NCBI GenBank assembly: GCA_902783285.1
Contig: CACZQM010000177.1
Coordinates: forward strand, 1 to 38,780
DNA from: an uncultured Desulfovibrio sp.
GTDB lineage: Bacteria > Desulfobacterota > Desulfovibrionia > Desulfovibrionales > Desulfovibrionaceae
DNA: 38,780 bases
Direction of reading: 5' to 3'
The notes below the pieces were generated by a model. The model was not told where the DNA came from, made no database searches, and saw nothing but the letters and a program-made list of their open reading frames with translations. Below, piece after piece: positions 23,819 to 32,703 of the stretch; positions within the stretch are counted from its first letter, which is position 1; every line of letters begins with the position of its first letter. The translations under genes and the position numbers were made by a program.

Positions 23819-24955
23819 ATGACGCTGCACGACATACCCACCCCATCGGCCATCCTGGACGCGGAGATCTTCGAGCGCAACTGCGAGCGGATGAAGGGCA
23901 AGGCTGCCGGCCTGGGCGTTGCCCTGCGCCCGCACCTCAAGACGGGGAAATGCCTGCAGATGGCCCTGCGCCAGATGACCTCCCCGCAGGGGCCGGCCAC
24001 GGTGTCCACCCTGCGCGAAGCCGAGGTGTTCTTTGCGCACGGCGTGACCGACCTTACCTATGCCGTGGGCATCACCCCGTCCAAGCTGCCCCGGTGCAAG
24101 GCGCTCATCGACGCGGGCTGCAGCCTGAAGGTCATCCTGGACAATGCCGCCGCGGCAAAAGCTGTTTCCGCCTTCTGCACACGGGAGGGCGTGTCCATCC
24201 CCGTGCTCATCGAGATCGACAGCGACGGGCACCGCTCGGGCGTCCCGGCGGGATCCCCCCTGCTGCTGGAAGTCGCTTCCTGCCTTGAAGGCGGGGCGCG
24301 GCTCGCCGGCGTCCTCACCCATGCCGGGGATTCCTACAAGTGCCAGGGCGCAGCATGCTGCATAGCAGCCGCGGAAAACGAGCGCGCCATGGCGGTGCTG
24401 GCTGCGGAAAGGCTGCGTGCCGCGGGATACGCCGTCCCCATCGTCAGCGTGGGCTCCACGCCCACCGCCGTTTTCGCGCGCAGCCTGCAAGGCGTGACCG
24501 AACTGCGCTGCGGCGTGTACGGCACCTTCGACCTCGTCATGGCAGGCATAGGCGCCTGCGGCGTGGAGGACATCGCGCTTTCCCTGCTGGTCGAAGTCAT
24601 CGGGCACCAGCCCGAAAAAGGCTGGATCATCACCGACGGGGGATGGATGGCCCTCTCGCGCGACAGGGGCACGGCTTCGCAGTCCGTGGACCAGGGCTAC
24701 GGACTCGTCTGCGATATCGACGGCAAGCTCCTGGACGGGCTCATCGTCACGGCAGCCAACCAGGAGCACGGCATCATCGCCCGGCGGGACGGCGGGGCGG
24801 CGGACATCTCCCGCTTCCCCGTGGGCTCACGCCTGCGCATCCTGCCCAACCACGCCTGCGCCATGGGCGCCCAGCATCCCTTCTACCGCGTCGTCCGCCT
24901 GGGCGTCGAGGTCGTGGACACATGGGAGCGCTTTGGCGGCTGGTACGAATGTTAG
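23819..24955 (+). CDS. D-threonine aldolase / D-serine dehydratase-like PLP enzyme
   Basis: The 378-residue protein has the fold-type III alanine-racemase-like barrel: TPSAILDAEIFERNCERM, then RPHLKTGKC with the PLP lysine (Lys41), VLIEIDSDGHRSG, LTHAGDSY and VGSTPT for phosphate binding. A C-terminal beta domain ends with LPNHACAMG, where the His and Cys bind the metal of D-serine dehydratases. The family splits D-3-hydroxy amino acids (D-threonine aldolase) or deaminates D-serine. ATG 23819 follows AAGGAG. The next gene is a RidA family member starting 11 bases later, which removes reactive enamines of the kind made by serine dehydratases; that favours a dehydratase. The choice between the two activities remains open. 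Confidence 0.8.
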   Translation: MTLHDIPTPSAILDAEIFERNCERMKGKAAGLGVALRPHLKTGKCLQMALRQMTSPQGPATVSTLREAEVFFAHGVTDLTYAVGITPSKLPRCKALIDAGCSLKVILDNAAAAKAVSAFCTREGVSIPVLIEIDSDGHRSGVPAGSPLLLEVASCLEGGARLAGVLTHAGDSYKCQGAACCIAAAENERAMAVLAAERLRAAGYAVPIVSVGSTPTAVFARSLQGVTELRCGVYGTFDLVMAGIGACGVEDIALSLLVEVIGHQPEKGWIITDGGWMALSRDRGTASQSVDQGYGLVCDIDGKLLDGLIVTAANQEHGIIARRDGGAADISRFPVGSRLRILPNHACAMGAQHPFYRVVRLGVEVVDTWERFGGWYEC

Positions 24956-24966
24956 GAGGACACCCC

Positions 24967-25347
24967 ATGCGGACGTTCATCGCTCCGGACGCGCCCGCGC
25001 CCAACGGTCATTACAGCCATGCCGTCGTCTTCAACGGCGCAGCCTGGCTTTCCGGCATCCTGCCCAACGCGGTCGCACCCGGCGCTCCGCTCGAAGAACA
25101 GTTCGATGCGGTGTTCCGCACCATACGGACCATCCTTGCCGGCTGCGGGACGGACCTTTCGCGGACGGTGCTGTGCAGGATCTACATCGCCGACCTGGAC
25201 GACTGGCCGGAGGTCAACAGGCTGTACGCCGATGTTTTTGGAGAACACAGGCCGGCGCGCGTCGTCGTGCCCGTCAAGGAGCTGCATTTCGGCTACAGGC
25301 TGGAAGTCGAGCTCATGGCGGAGGCAGGGGAAGGACGCGCGCGGTGA
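24967..25347 (+). CDS. RidA-family (YjgF/YER057c) protein
   Basis: The 126-residue protein has the RidA pattern GHYSHAVVFNGAAWLSGILP, LEEQFDAVFRTI, LCRIYIADLDDWPEVNRLY and PARVVVPVKEL, where the Arg of PAR corresponds to the substrate-binding arginine. RidA proteins form cytosolic trimers and hydrolyse enamine/imine intermediates such as 2-aminoacrylate. The ribosome binding site AGGAGG overlaps the stop codon of the upstream PLP enzyme gene, so the two are clearly one operon. Together they suggest a D-amino-acid dehydration step with its own enamine clean-up. Confidence 0.88.
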   Translation: MRTFIAPDAPAPNGHYSHAVVFNGAAWLSGILPNAVAPGAPLEEQFDAVFRTIRTILAGCGTDLSRTVLCRIYIADLDDWPEVNRLYADVFGEHRPARVVVPVKELHFGYRLEVELMAEAGEGRAR

Positions 25348-25384
25348 CGGCGCCCTGCGCATCCGCCAGCCGGCGCCCTGCGCA
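25348..25384. repeat. 14-bp direct repeat
   Basis: CGGCGCCCTGCGCA occurs at 25348-25361 and 25371-25384, starting right after the RidA stop codon. It lies between convergent genes; no function is apparent. Confidence 0.6.
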
Positions 25385-25411
25385 AGGGGAGGGCGGCTGC
25401 GGGCAGGTCGC

Positions 25412-26146
25412 TTATCCTTCCGCCGCTGCGCTCTGGCTTGCAAGGGCGGTGGAGAACTCCGCCAGCTTTTCCTGGTCCCAGAAGGCCACGGCGCGCAGTG
25501 GGGCCGCGAGGACGGCATTGCCCGGTGCCTTGCCAAAAAAGAGGAGGACCACGTCCCACGGCTCATAGATCTTGCCGCGGCCGTCTTCCGCGCCCGTGCG
25601 GGCCAGTGCAAAGGCAAAATGGGGGAAGCCTTCCGTGCCTGTGGCGAAAAGTTCGGACGCGAGCGCGAAGTCGCCGAAGCTGCCGTGCTTTTCCGCGAGC
25701 TTTTTAAAGACGCCCTCCATGTCTTCAGGAGCATAGGGCGGGGTCAGTTCGCGGAGTTCCGGCGTATAGGGCTGGATGAAGAGCTGCGCGTTGTGCTGCA
25801 TGGTCCAGGGACCGCCCAGGGGGGCATCCTTCAGCGAGCGCATCTCTGCGCTGGCGATGACGGAACGCATGCCTTTGTCCGTCTCGAAGAGGGATTCGGG
25901 AAAGGCGGCGACGGTGCAGTTCGAGCCTTCCTGCCTGAGGAAGGCAAGGACCCTGGCGCCGGGCTCGAACTTGCCCGGGATGCCCTTTTTGACGATGCAC
26001 TTCGCCGCGAGGGGGCACCGCCCCCAGAGGCTGCGCTTCGGGCGTTCCAGCAGGGAATAGGGGCCGATGTCCCCGTAAAAGGCGGTGATCTCATCCACAG
26101 AAAATTCTTCGCCGGGCTTTGCGTTTTCCCAACCGGTGAAAGCCAT
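25412..26146 (-). CDS. Conserved-looking protein of unknown function
   Basis: The 244-residue protein (ATG 26146 after GAGGAGCG) has no signal peptide or membrane segment. I recognise no domain. Visible features are an aromatic-rich N-terminus (VDEITAFYGDIGPYSLL), a WGRCPLAAKC pair of cysteines, and IYEPWDVVLLFFGKAP in the last third. The composition is that of a normal soluble protein, and the start and ribosome binding site are good, so the gene looks real. It lies 73 bases behind the TauE/SafE gene on the same strand and may share its transcript. Confidence 0.65.
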   Translation of the reverse strand: MAFTGWENAKPGEEFSVDEITAFYGDIGPYSLLERPKRSLWGRCPLAAKCIVKKGIPGKFEPGARVLAFLRQEGSNCTVAAFPESLFETDKGMRSVIASAEMRSLKDAPLGGPWTMQHNAQLFIQPYTPELRELTPPYAPEDMEGVFKKLAEKHGSFGDFALASELFATGTEGFPHFAFALARTGAEDGRGKIYEPWDVVLLFFGKAPGNAVLAAPLRAVAFWDQEKLAEFSTALASQSAAAEG

Positions 26147-26219
26147 GTTCCGCTCCTCGTGATAATGGTCGAATGCTGTCCAGCATAATTAAAAGCCGTT
26201 GGGCGCGCTGTCAACCGTG

Positions 26220-26984
26220 TCAGGCGATAAAAAAGCGGTAGATCAGCGTGCAGAGCAGCAGCGAGAGGGAGATGTAGAGGAAGATCCGCACGATGCGCGG
26301 GCCCACGCGTATGGCGAGCCGCGTGCCCAGCTGGTTGCCGATGATGTTGGCCACGGCGCAGGGGATGGCCGCGGCATACAGCACCACGCCGCCGGTGGCG
26401 AAGACAGCGAAGCCCCCGGCATTGGAGGCGAGGTTGAAGATCTTTGCCGTGGCCGATGCCCTGACCAGGTCCATGCGGAGCAGGATGTGCTGGGCCAGGA
26501 TGAAGAAGCTGCCCGTGCCAGGGCCGAAGAAGCCGTCGTACATCCCGATGACGAAGCCCATCAGGATCACCTTGGTCCACAGCCCCTTCTGGGGGAGTTC
26601 CCCGCCCCTGCCGAAGCTGTGCCCGGAGAACAGGGATATCGCCATGCCCACGGGCAGCAGGAAGACGATGACCCTGCCCAGGACGGCGCTGTCCAGAAGC
26701 ATGGCGAGCCCTGAGCCCGCCATGGCCCCGCAGAAAGCCGAGGCGAAGCCTGCGGGCGCGATGCGCATGACGATGAGGTGGCTGCGTGCATAGGCCCATA
26801 CTGCGGAAAGCGTGCCTATGGTGGTGGCGCACTTGTTCGTGCCGAGCACGGCGTGCGGGGGGATGCCGCAGAGCAGCAGGACAGGCGTGGTGATCAGCCC
26901 TCCGCCGCCGGCGATGGAATCGACGAATCCGGCAACGAGGAAGAAAAAGCAGAGCAGAAGGATGAGTCCTGCGGAAAGTTCCAT
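26220..26984 (-). CDS. TauE/SafE-family membrane permease
   Basis: The 254-residue protein has about eight membrane helices and the two family repeats: GFVDSIAGGGGLITTPVLL in the first half and VIGMYDGFFGPGTGSFF in the second. The family exports sulfite, sulfoacetate and other organosulfonates, or small anions. ATG 26984 follows GGGAGGACAGC. It lies 78 bases behind the amidase gene on the same strand, downstream of cysteine-synthesis genes, which fits but does not prove a sulfur anion substrate. Confidence 0.9.
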   Translation of the reverse strand: MELSAGLILLLCFFFLVAGFVDSIAGGGGLITTPVLLLCGIPPHAVLGTNKCATTIGTLSAVWAYARSHLIVMRIAPAGFASAFCGAMAGSGLAMLLDSAVLGRVIVFLLPVGMAISLFSGHSFGRGGELPQKGLWTKVILMGFVIGMYDGFFGPGTGSFFILAQHILLRMDLVRASATAKIFNLASNAGGFAVFATGGVVLYAAAIPCAVANIIGNQLGTRLAIRVGPRIVRIFLYISLSLLLCTLIYRFFIA

Positions 26985-27062
26985 GCTGTCCTCCCAAAAT
27001 GTGGAAAGCCTTTCCTATGCCATCCGGGGCGGGCTGTCCAGCAGGATCTCCCTGTCCCGCTT

Positions 27063-27845
27063 TCAGTACATCCGGGGCACGCGGTCGGCGAGCACGGGGA
27101 AGGAGCCCCTGAGGGACGGGGCAAATGCCGGGTCAAGGCTGGCGCAGATGCGTTCTTCCCCTTCTCCTCCGCGCGCGAGCACCGTCCCGTCCGGCGCGAT
27201 GGCCAGGGAACCGCCGCCAAAGGCGGTGTCCCCCGACGTGCCGCAGCGGTTGCAGGCGACCACGTGCATCTGGTCCTCCACGGCGCGCGCCCTGAGGAGG
27301 ATCTCCCACTGGGCGATGCGGGAGGCAGGCCATTCCGCGGCGACGAAAAGCGTCTCGGCCCCTTCCAGGGCGAGCCTCCGCGCCAGTTCCGGGAAGCGTA
27401 TGTCGTAGCAGGTCACGCAGGCGCAACGCATGCCGCCGAGCGTGAAGACCGTCCTTCGCGTGCCGGGCGCCAGCCAGCGGCATTCGCCCATGGGACGGAA
27501 GAGGTGGATCTTGTCGTAGCAGGCGATGAGCCTGCCGTCCTGGCCGATGACCTGGGCGCGGTTGAAGACCTGCCCGCCTTCACGGGCGAGCACGGAACCG
27601 CCGGCGAACGCCACATGGAACCGGCGGGCCAGCCCGCCCAGGAAATCCGCTTCCCGCCCGCCGCCCGGGGAGGCGAGCCCTGCCGCCTGCTCAAGGGCGT
27701 AGCCGGTGGACCAGAGCTCGGGCAGGGTGATCACGTCCGGCGGCTCAGGCGAATCCGCGAGCGCCCGCACATGCCGCTCCACGGCGGCCATGTTGGCGCT
27801 GACGTCACCGAGGCGCACGTCGAGCTGGAGCAGGGCGCAGCGCAT
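27063..27845 (-). CDS. Carbon-nitrogen hydrolase (nitrilase superfamily, omega-amidase-like)
   Basis: The 260-residue protein has the catalytic triad in its usual places: Glu43 (LPELWSTGY), Lys112 (YDKIHLF) and Cys146 (CVTCYDIRFPEL). Length and motifs fit the Nit/omega-amidase branch, which hydrolyses 2-oxosuccinamate-type amides or deaminated glutathione; the substrate is not readable. ATG 27845 follows AGGAGTAAGC and lies 2 bases after the heptosyltransferase stop, so it belongs to the same operon. Cytosolic. Confidence 0.88.
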   Translation of the reverse strand: MRCALLQLDVRLGDVSANMAAVERHVRALADSPEPPDVITLPELWSTGYALEQAAGLASPGGGREADFLGGLARRFHVAFAGGSVLAREGGQVFNRAQVIGQDGRLIACYDKIHLFRPMGECRWLAPGTRRTVFTLGGMRCACVTCYDIRFPELARRLALEGAETLFVAAEWPASRIAQWEILLRARAVEDQMHVVACNRCGTSGDTAFGGGSLAIAPDGTVLARGGEGEERICASLDPAFAPSLRGSFPVLADRVPRMY

Positions 27846-27847
27846 GC

Positions 27848-28840
27848 TTACTCCTGCCAAGGGCTCAGGAAGCCCTGCATCGTTTTGTCGAGCGTTTCGT
27901 ATACCTGGCGCACGGGGATGTCCCTCACGTCGTCATTGATCTCGGAAACGGCGGAGAAGTTCAGGGGGCCGCGGGGCGTCCACAGGCGTTCCGACCACGG
28001 GTAGGTGATGGAGACCGTGGGCACGCCCATGGCGCCTGCCAGATGCTGCGGCGCCGACGTGCATGTGACGAACGCGTCGCAGGTCTTGAGGAATGCCGCC
28101 AGCCCTTGCAGGGAATCATCGCCGATGAAGGTATGCATGCGCGGGTCGGCCATGCCGGAAAAGGCGTCGAGCAGGGGGGCATCGCTCTTCCCTGCGATGA
28201 TGTAGACCTCGAGCCCGCTGTTCCACGCGAGCAGCCTCTGCGTGAGCTGTGCGAATTTTTCCGCGGGCCAGCGCAGTCCCTGCTTTTTGATGTTGCCTAT
28301 GAAGATGCCTACGCGCTTCAGCCCGTCCAGGGGCGGATGCTCGCTGCGGACGCGCTGTTCGACGGCGGGCGGCAAGGCGAAGCGTATGCGGATGTCCGGC
28401 GACTCGTCGTGCGGCAGGGAAAATTCCGCTTCCAGCTCGCGCAGCATGACTCCGGAATAATGCTCCCCGTCCTCAGGGCGTCCGCTCCACGGGGCAAGAC
28501 GCCCCTTGTTGAGCATCCCCTTGACCTTTCCCCTGGAAAGCGCCGTGAGGATGCGCAGCGTGCGCGATGCGGCGTTGAAATTGACGACGAGGTCGTGCCT
28601 GGCGAGCAGGCACGGCAGGAGGGAGAACCAGGAAGCTGGGGCATGCTTGTCATAGATGCAGACGCGGTCGATATCCGGATTGCCTTCAAGGGCCACCGCT
28701 CCCAGGGGGCTTGCGACCACGGTCATGCGGGCATCAGGGTACAGGACGCGCAGCCGGTGCAGCACCGGCGTGCTCACGAGCATGTCGCCGATGCGGTCGC
28801 AGCGGAGGCAGAGGATGCTGAAAGACGGCATGGTCCTCAT
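27848..28840 (-). CDS. Glycosyltransferase family 9 (heptosyltransferase-like)
   Basis: The 330-residue protein starts with SILCLRCDRIGDMLVSTPVL, the GT9 N-terminal motif, and has a C-terminal sugar-nucleotide region with FIGDDSLQGLAAFLKTCDAFVTC and PQHLAGAMGVPTVSI. GT9 enzymes add heptose from ADP-heptose to lipopolysaccharide core, on the cytosolic face of the inner membrane. Its ATG overlaps the stop of the serine acetyltransferase gene by four bases (ATGA at 28840-28837). A second ATG three codons on has a poorer ribosome binding site. Acceptor is unknown. Confidence 0.88.
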   Translation of the reverse strand: MRTMPSFSILCLRCDRIGDMLVSTPVLHRLRVLYPDARMTVVASPLGAVALEGNPDIDRVCIYDKHAPASWFSLLPCLLARHDLVVNFNAASRTLRILTALSRGKVKGMLNKGRLAPWSGRPEDGEHYSGVMLRELEAEFSLPHDESPDIRIRFALPPAVEQRVRSEHPPLDGLKRVGIFIGNIKKQGLRWPAEKFAQLTQRLLAWNSGLEVYIIAGKSDAPLLDAFSGMADPRMHTFIGDDSLQGLAAFLKTCDAFVTCTSAPQHLAGAMGVPTVSITYPWSERLWTPRGPLNFSAVSEINDDVRDIPVRQVYETLDKTMQGFLSPWQE

Positions 28841-29799
28841 TCCTTGCTCCGGCTGTTCCCCGTCAGTGCTTCTCCCGGCTTGGCCTTCGCTCCGCTCTGC
28901 ACGATGCGGCTCTCCGGCGGCACGCTGTGCGTGAGCCAGACGTTGCCGCCGATGACCGAGCCCTTGCCGATGGTGATGCGCCCGAGGATGGATGCCCCGG
29001 CATAGACCGTGACGTTGTCTTCGAGGATCGGATGGCGCGGGATGCCCTTGACCAGGGTGCCGTCAGAATTCTTGGAAAAGGACAGGGCCCCCAGCGTGAC
29101 GCCCTGGTAGAGCCGGCAGTTCTGCCCGATGATGCAGGTCTCGCCGATGACGACCCCCGTGCCGTGGTCGATGAAGAAGTTGCCTCCGATATGCGCCCCG
29201 GGATGGATGTCGATGCCGGTGTGGGAATGGGCCATCTCAGCGATGATGCGCGGGATGATGGGCACCTTGAGCTCGTACAGTTCGTGCGCCACGCGGTGGT
29301 GGATCATGGCCAGCATGGACGGATAGCAGAAGACCGCCTCGCCGGGGCTCGTGGCTGCAGGATCGCCTTCATAGGCTGCCTGCGCGTCGCCGATGAGCAT
29401 GGCGCGGACATGGGGCACGCGCTTCATGAAGCGCATGGCAAGCTCGCTGGACGCCACATCGCTGCCGCGGCAGTCGTTCATGTAATCGGCGCAGGCAAAG
29501 CATCCGCCGCGGCGGATCTGCTCGGCAAGCATCCTGAAAATGGAGTCAAGGTTCGCGGAAAGGTGGTAGCGCAGCGATTCCCGGTATACCTTGGACGGGC
29601 CGAAATATCCCGGGAAAAGCACGGCCTTCAGGCGGGCCATGAGTTCCTTGAGGGAATCATAGGAGGGCATCGAGGTGTGGCAGTCGCGGAAGGCAAGCAC
29701 CGGTGAAAGGGCCGAAGGCTCGCAGAGCGCTTCGGTGACGTCGTCAAGCTCGCGCATCCGGGAAAGGAAAAGCTCCCTGGCGGGTTCGTCGGTCGGCAT
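28837..29799 (-). CDS. cysE: Serine O-acetyltransferase
   Basis: The 320-residue protein has a long helical N-terminal part (about 1-180) and a left-handed beta-helix C-terminal domain: HSHTGIDIHPGAHIGGNFFIDHGTG, VVIGETCIIG, GVTLGA and YAGASILGRITIG. It makes O-acetylserine for cysteine synthesis. The catalytic His in HTGIDIHPGA and the DHGTG are present. The long N-terminus is the EpsC/plant-like type. The C-terminus ends in SRSKE and lacks the terminal isoleucine that lets CysE dock into CysK. It starts 2 bases after the cysK stop, after AAGGA. Confidence 0.92.
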   Translation of the reverse strand: MPTDEPARELFLSRMRELDDVTEALCEPSALSPVLAFRDCHTSMPSYDSLKELMARLKAVLFPGYFGPSKVYRESLRYHLSANLDSIFRMLAEQIRRGGCFACADYMNDCRGSDVASSELAMRFMKRVPHVRAMLIGDAQAAYEGDPAATSPGEAVFCYPSMLAMIHHRVAHELYELKVPIIPRIIAEMAHSHTGIDIHPGAHIGGNFFIDHGTGVVIGETCIIGQNCRLYQGVTLGALSFSKNSDGTLVKGIPRHPILEDNVTVYAGASILGRITIGKGSVIGGNVWLTHSVPPESRIVQSGAKAKPGEALTGNSRSKE

Positions 29800-29801
29800 G
29801 G

Positions 29802-30722
29802 TCAGTCCTTGGGGAAGAGTGGGGTGGAAAGGTAGCGCTCGCCGGTGTCGGGGATGACGGTGACGATGTCCCTGCCGGCAAATGCCGGCAGGCGCGCGAG
29901 CTGCAGGGCGGCGTGGACATTGGCCCCGGCCGTGATGCCGCAGAGCAGCGATTCCTGCTGCATGAGCATGCGCGACATGCGCATGGCCTCATCGGTGCTC
30001 ACGGTGAGGATGGCATCGACAAGGCTGCGGTCGAAGACGCCGGGCACGAAGTTGGCCCCTATGCCCTGTATGCCATGGCTCCCGGCCCTGCCCTGGGAAA
30101 GGACGGGCGATTCCTCCGGCTCCACGGCGGCGCAGCAGATGCCCGGGAAGGCTTCCTTGAGGCGGCGGCTTATGCCCATCAGTGTCGCACCCGAACCCAC
30201 TCCGGCGGCGAATGCCGCCGGGCGGATGCCCTCTGCCTGGCATTGGCGGACGATCTCAAGCCCCGTGGCCTGGTAATGCACCGCAGGGCCGATCGGGTTG
30301 GCAAACTGGTCGGGGCGGAAGGCCGACAGTTCGGCCTGCAGTTCCGCCGCCTTGTCCTGGGCCCCCTGCATGCCCGCCGCAGCAGGCGTGAGCACGAGCC
30401 TGGCCCCCAGGGCATGGAGCAGGGCGCGGCGTTCCAGGCTGGAGGATTCCGGCATGGTAAGGAAGAGGCGCAGCCCTTTTTGCGCGCAGACGATGGCCAG
30501 CCCGATGCCCAGGTTGCCGCTGGTGGCTTCCACGACCGTCCCGCCCGGCTTCAGCGAGCCTTCCGCCATGGCGGCTTCGATGTAGCCCAGGGCGGCCCTG
30601 TCCTTGATGGAGCCGCCGGGGTTGCGGGATTCGTTCTTGACGAAGATGCGCGCCGGCAGGCTTGCGGAAAGGCTTTCCAGGAGGATGAGCGGCGTGCTGC
30701 CGATGGTTTCCAGAAGCTTCAT
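29802..30722 (-). CDS. cysK: Cysteine synthase (O-acetylserine sulfhydrylase)
   Basis: The 306-residue fold-type II PLP enzyme has Lys40 in NPGGSIKDRAA, the TSGNLG substrate loop, GVGSGATLMG for the PLP phosphate, and VIPDTGERYLST at the C-terminus. It makes cysteine from O-acetylserine and sulfide. ATG 30722 follows GAGG. It is directly followed by the serine acetyltransferase gene, so the last two steps of cysteine synthesis are cotranscribed. The NPGGS loop is a small variation on the more usual NPxxS. Confidence 0.94.
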   Translation of the reverse strand: MKLLETIGSTPLILLESLSASLPARIFVKNESRNPGGSIKDRAALGYIEAAMAEGSLKPGGTVVEATSGNLGIGLAIVCAQKGLRLFLTMPESSSLERRALLHALGARLVLTPAAAGMQGAQDKAAELQAELSAFRPDQFANPIGPAVHYQATGLEIVRQCQAEGIRPAAFAAGVGSGATLMGISRRLKEAFPGICCAAVEPEESPVLSQGRAGSHGIQGIGANFVPGVFDRSLVDAILTVSTDEAMRMSRMLMQQESLLCGITAGANVHAALQLARLPAFAGRDIVTVIPDTGERYLSTPLFPKD

Positions 30723-30743
30723 GTGGACCTCACCGTGTTTCGA

Positions 30744-31025
30744 TCAGGATTCTTCCGCATCGTCCCTGGTGAACATGCGCCAGCGGACGATGTCTTCACC
30801 GTCGGCGCGCAGGCGCTCGGGCACGACATGGAGGATGGGCTCGTTCTGCCAGTAGTAGGTCATGCTGTTGTCCGGGGCGATGGCGCAGTCCATGCCGGTG
30901 GCGATGTCCGCCGGCGTCAGTTCGCGCAGGGCGACGCCGCGTTCGGCAAGCTGCTCGCGCAAAAGCTCTTCGACGCGCGCGGCGACGCGGGCGTCCGGCT
31001 TCGGGGGGGATCCGTGCTGTCTCAT
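30744..31025 (-). CDS. 93-residue protein of unknown function between leuB and cysK
   Basis: ATG 31025 follows GAGGACAGC. The protein is soluble, with a helical N-terminal half (VAARVEELLREQLAERG) and a C-terminal half holding MTYYWQNEPILHVVPERL. I recognise no family. It lies 33 bases behind leuB and 21 bases ahead of cysK on the same strand, so it is very probably cotranscribed with them. Good ribosome binding site and ordinary composition argue it is real. Confidence 0.7.
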   Translation of the reverse strand: MRQHGSPPKPDARVAARVEELLREQLAERGVALRELTPADIATGMDCAIAPDNSMTYYWQNEPILHVVPERLRADGEDIVRWRMFTRDDAEES

Positions 31026-31058
31026 GCTGTCCTCTTGATGCGCATCCTGCGGCCGGAC

Positions 31059-32147
31059 CTATGCACGCGGCTGCCCGATCCTGTCACGGATGGCCTGGCC
31101 CATCTGCGACGTGGAAAGGCAGGCTGCGCCCTTGCCGGCGATGTCGGCCGTGCGCAGGCCGGCATTGAGCACGGCGGTGACGGCTCTATCCAGGGCTCCG
31201 GCCTCTTCCGTGAGCCCCAGCGAGTAGCGCAGCAGCATGGATGCGGAAAGGATGGTGGCGATGGGGTTGGCGATGCCCTTCCCGGCGATGTCCGGAGCGG
31301 ATCCGTGGCTCGGCTCGTAAAGGCCGAAGGAGCCGTCGGAAAGGCTGGCCGATGGCAGCATGCCCAGCGAACCCGTGATCATGCTGGCTTCGTCGGAAAG
31401 GATGTCGCCGAACATGTTGGACGTGAGGATGACGTCGAACTGCCCCGGACGGTACACGAGCTGCATGGCGGCGTTGTCCACGTACATGTGGGAGAGGCTG
31501 ACGTCAGGGTAATCCGCGGACATCTCGGTCACGACGCGCCGCCAGAGGCGGGAGGTCTCCAGCACGTTGGCCTTGTCCACGCTGGTCAGGACCTTCTTCC
31601 TGGACATGGCGGCCTTGAAGGCCACATGGGCGATGCGCCGTATCTCTGTCTCGCTGTAGCGCTCCACGTCATAGGCTTCCGGTCCGAACGCGCCGTCGCG
31701 CCATCCGTGCTCGCCGAAGTATATGCCGCCCGTGAGCTCGCGCACGATGAGCACGTCCATGCTGCCGCCCATGTTTTCCGGCTTGATGGGGCAGGAGGCG
31801 GCCAGGGCGCGGTGCATGATGGCCGGGCGCAGGTTGGCGTACAGGCCCAGGCCCGAACGGATCTTGAGGAGGGCCTTTTCCGGCCGCTCCGGACCGGGCA
31901 GCGCATCCCACTTGGGACCGCCCACAGCACCCAGGAGGACGGCGTCGTGCTGCCTGCATACGGGGACGGTCTCTTCGGGGAAGCACGTGCCTGTGGCGTC
32001 GTAGGCGGCCCCGCCCATGAGCAGCCTGGTGAAGCTGAAGCGGTGCCCATATGCGGCGCCCAGCTTTTCGAGGGTCTTAAGGGCCTCCTCTACGATCTCC
32101 GGGCCTATGCCGTCGCCCGGAATGACGGCGATGCGGAAGTCTGCCAT
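31059..32147 (-). CDS. leuB: 3-isopropylmalate dehydrogenase
   Basis: The 362-residue protein begins [17 protein letters not shown] and contains [36 protein letters not shown] and [20 protein letters not shown], with [18 protein letters not shown] near the C-terminus. It oxidises and decarboxylates 3-isopropylmalate with NAD+ in leucine synthesis. ATG 32147 follows GAGGTG; a longer frame upstream is out of family. It lies 49 bases behind leuD on the same strand. Confidence 0.97.
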   Translation of the reverse strand: MADFRIAVIPGDGIGPEIVEEALKTLEKLGAAYGHRFSFTRLLMGGAAYDATGTCFPEETVPVCRQHDAVLLGAVGGPKWDALPGPERPEKALLKIRSGLGLYANLRPAIMHRALAASCPIKPENMGGSMDVLIVRELTGGIYFGEHGWRDGAFGPEAYDVERYSETEIRRIAHVAFKAAMSRKKVLTSVDKANVLETSRLWRRVVTEMSADYPDVSLSHMYVDNAAMQLVYRPGQFDVILTSNMFGDILSDEASMITGSLGMLPSASLSDGSFGLYEPSHGSAPDIAGKGIANPIATILSASMLLRYSLGLTEEAGALDRAVTAVLNAGLRTADIAGKGAACLSTSQMGQAIRDRIGQPRA

Positions 32148-32196
32148 GTCGGTGTCACCTCGGAAGAAAAGGGAAAAAGGTTTGCGGGAGCCCTGC

Positions 32197-32703
32197 TCAG
32201 GCGCCGCGTGCTGCGATCTTGGCTTTGGAATAGTTGACGAGCCCGCCGCAGGCGATGAGCTCCTGCATGAAGGGCGGGAACGGCTCTGCCTGGAAGGTGA
32301 GCCCCAGGGTCTCGTCCGTGATGGTGCCGGTGGCAAAGTCCACGCGCACCGTATCCCCGGGGCGGATGGCCTTTGCCGCTTCTTCGCATTCCAGGATGGG
32401 GAGCCCGATGTTCAGGGCGTTGCGGTAGAAGATCCGGGCAAACGTCGATGCGATGACGCAGGATATGCCCAGGTGCTTGATGGAAAGGGGGGCGTGCTCG
32501 CGTGAGGACCCGCAGCCAAAGTTCCTGCGCGCCACGAGCACGTCGCCGGGGCGCGCTTCGCGGGCGAACTGCGGATCCGCCGATTCCATGCAGTGCGAGG
32601 CCAGTTCCTGCGGATCGGTCACGTTGAGGTACTTGCCGGGGAGGATGACATCGGTGTTCACGTCGTCGCCGAAGGTGAAGGCCTTGCCGCGTGCTTCCTG
32701 CAT
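32197..32703 (-). CDS. leuD: 3-isopropylmalate dehydratase small subunit
   Basis: The 168-residue protein has the short archaeal-type LeuD pattern: [31 protein letters not shown] and NIGLPILE. It forms the swivelling domain partner of LeuC. ATG 32703 shares one base with the leuC stop (TGATG) and follows AAGGAGG, so translation is coupled. Confidence 0.96.
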   Translation of the reverse strand: MQEARGKAFTFGDDVNTDVILPGKYLNVTDPQELASHCMESADPQFAREARPGDVLVARRNFGCGSSREHAPLSIKHLGISCVIASTFARIFYRNALNIGLPILECEEAAKAIRPGDTVRVDFATGTITDETLGLTFQAEPFPPFMQELIACGGLVNYSKAKIAARGA

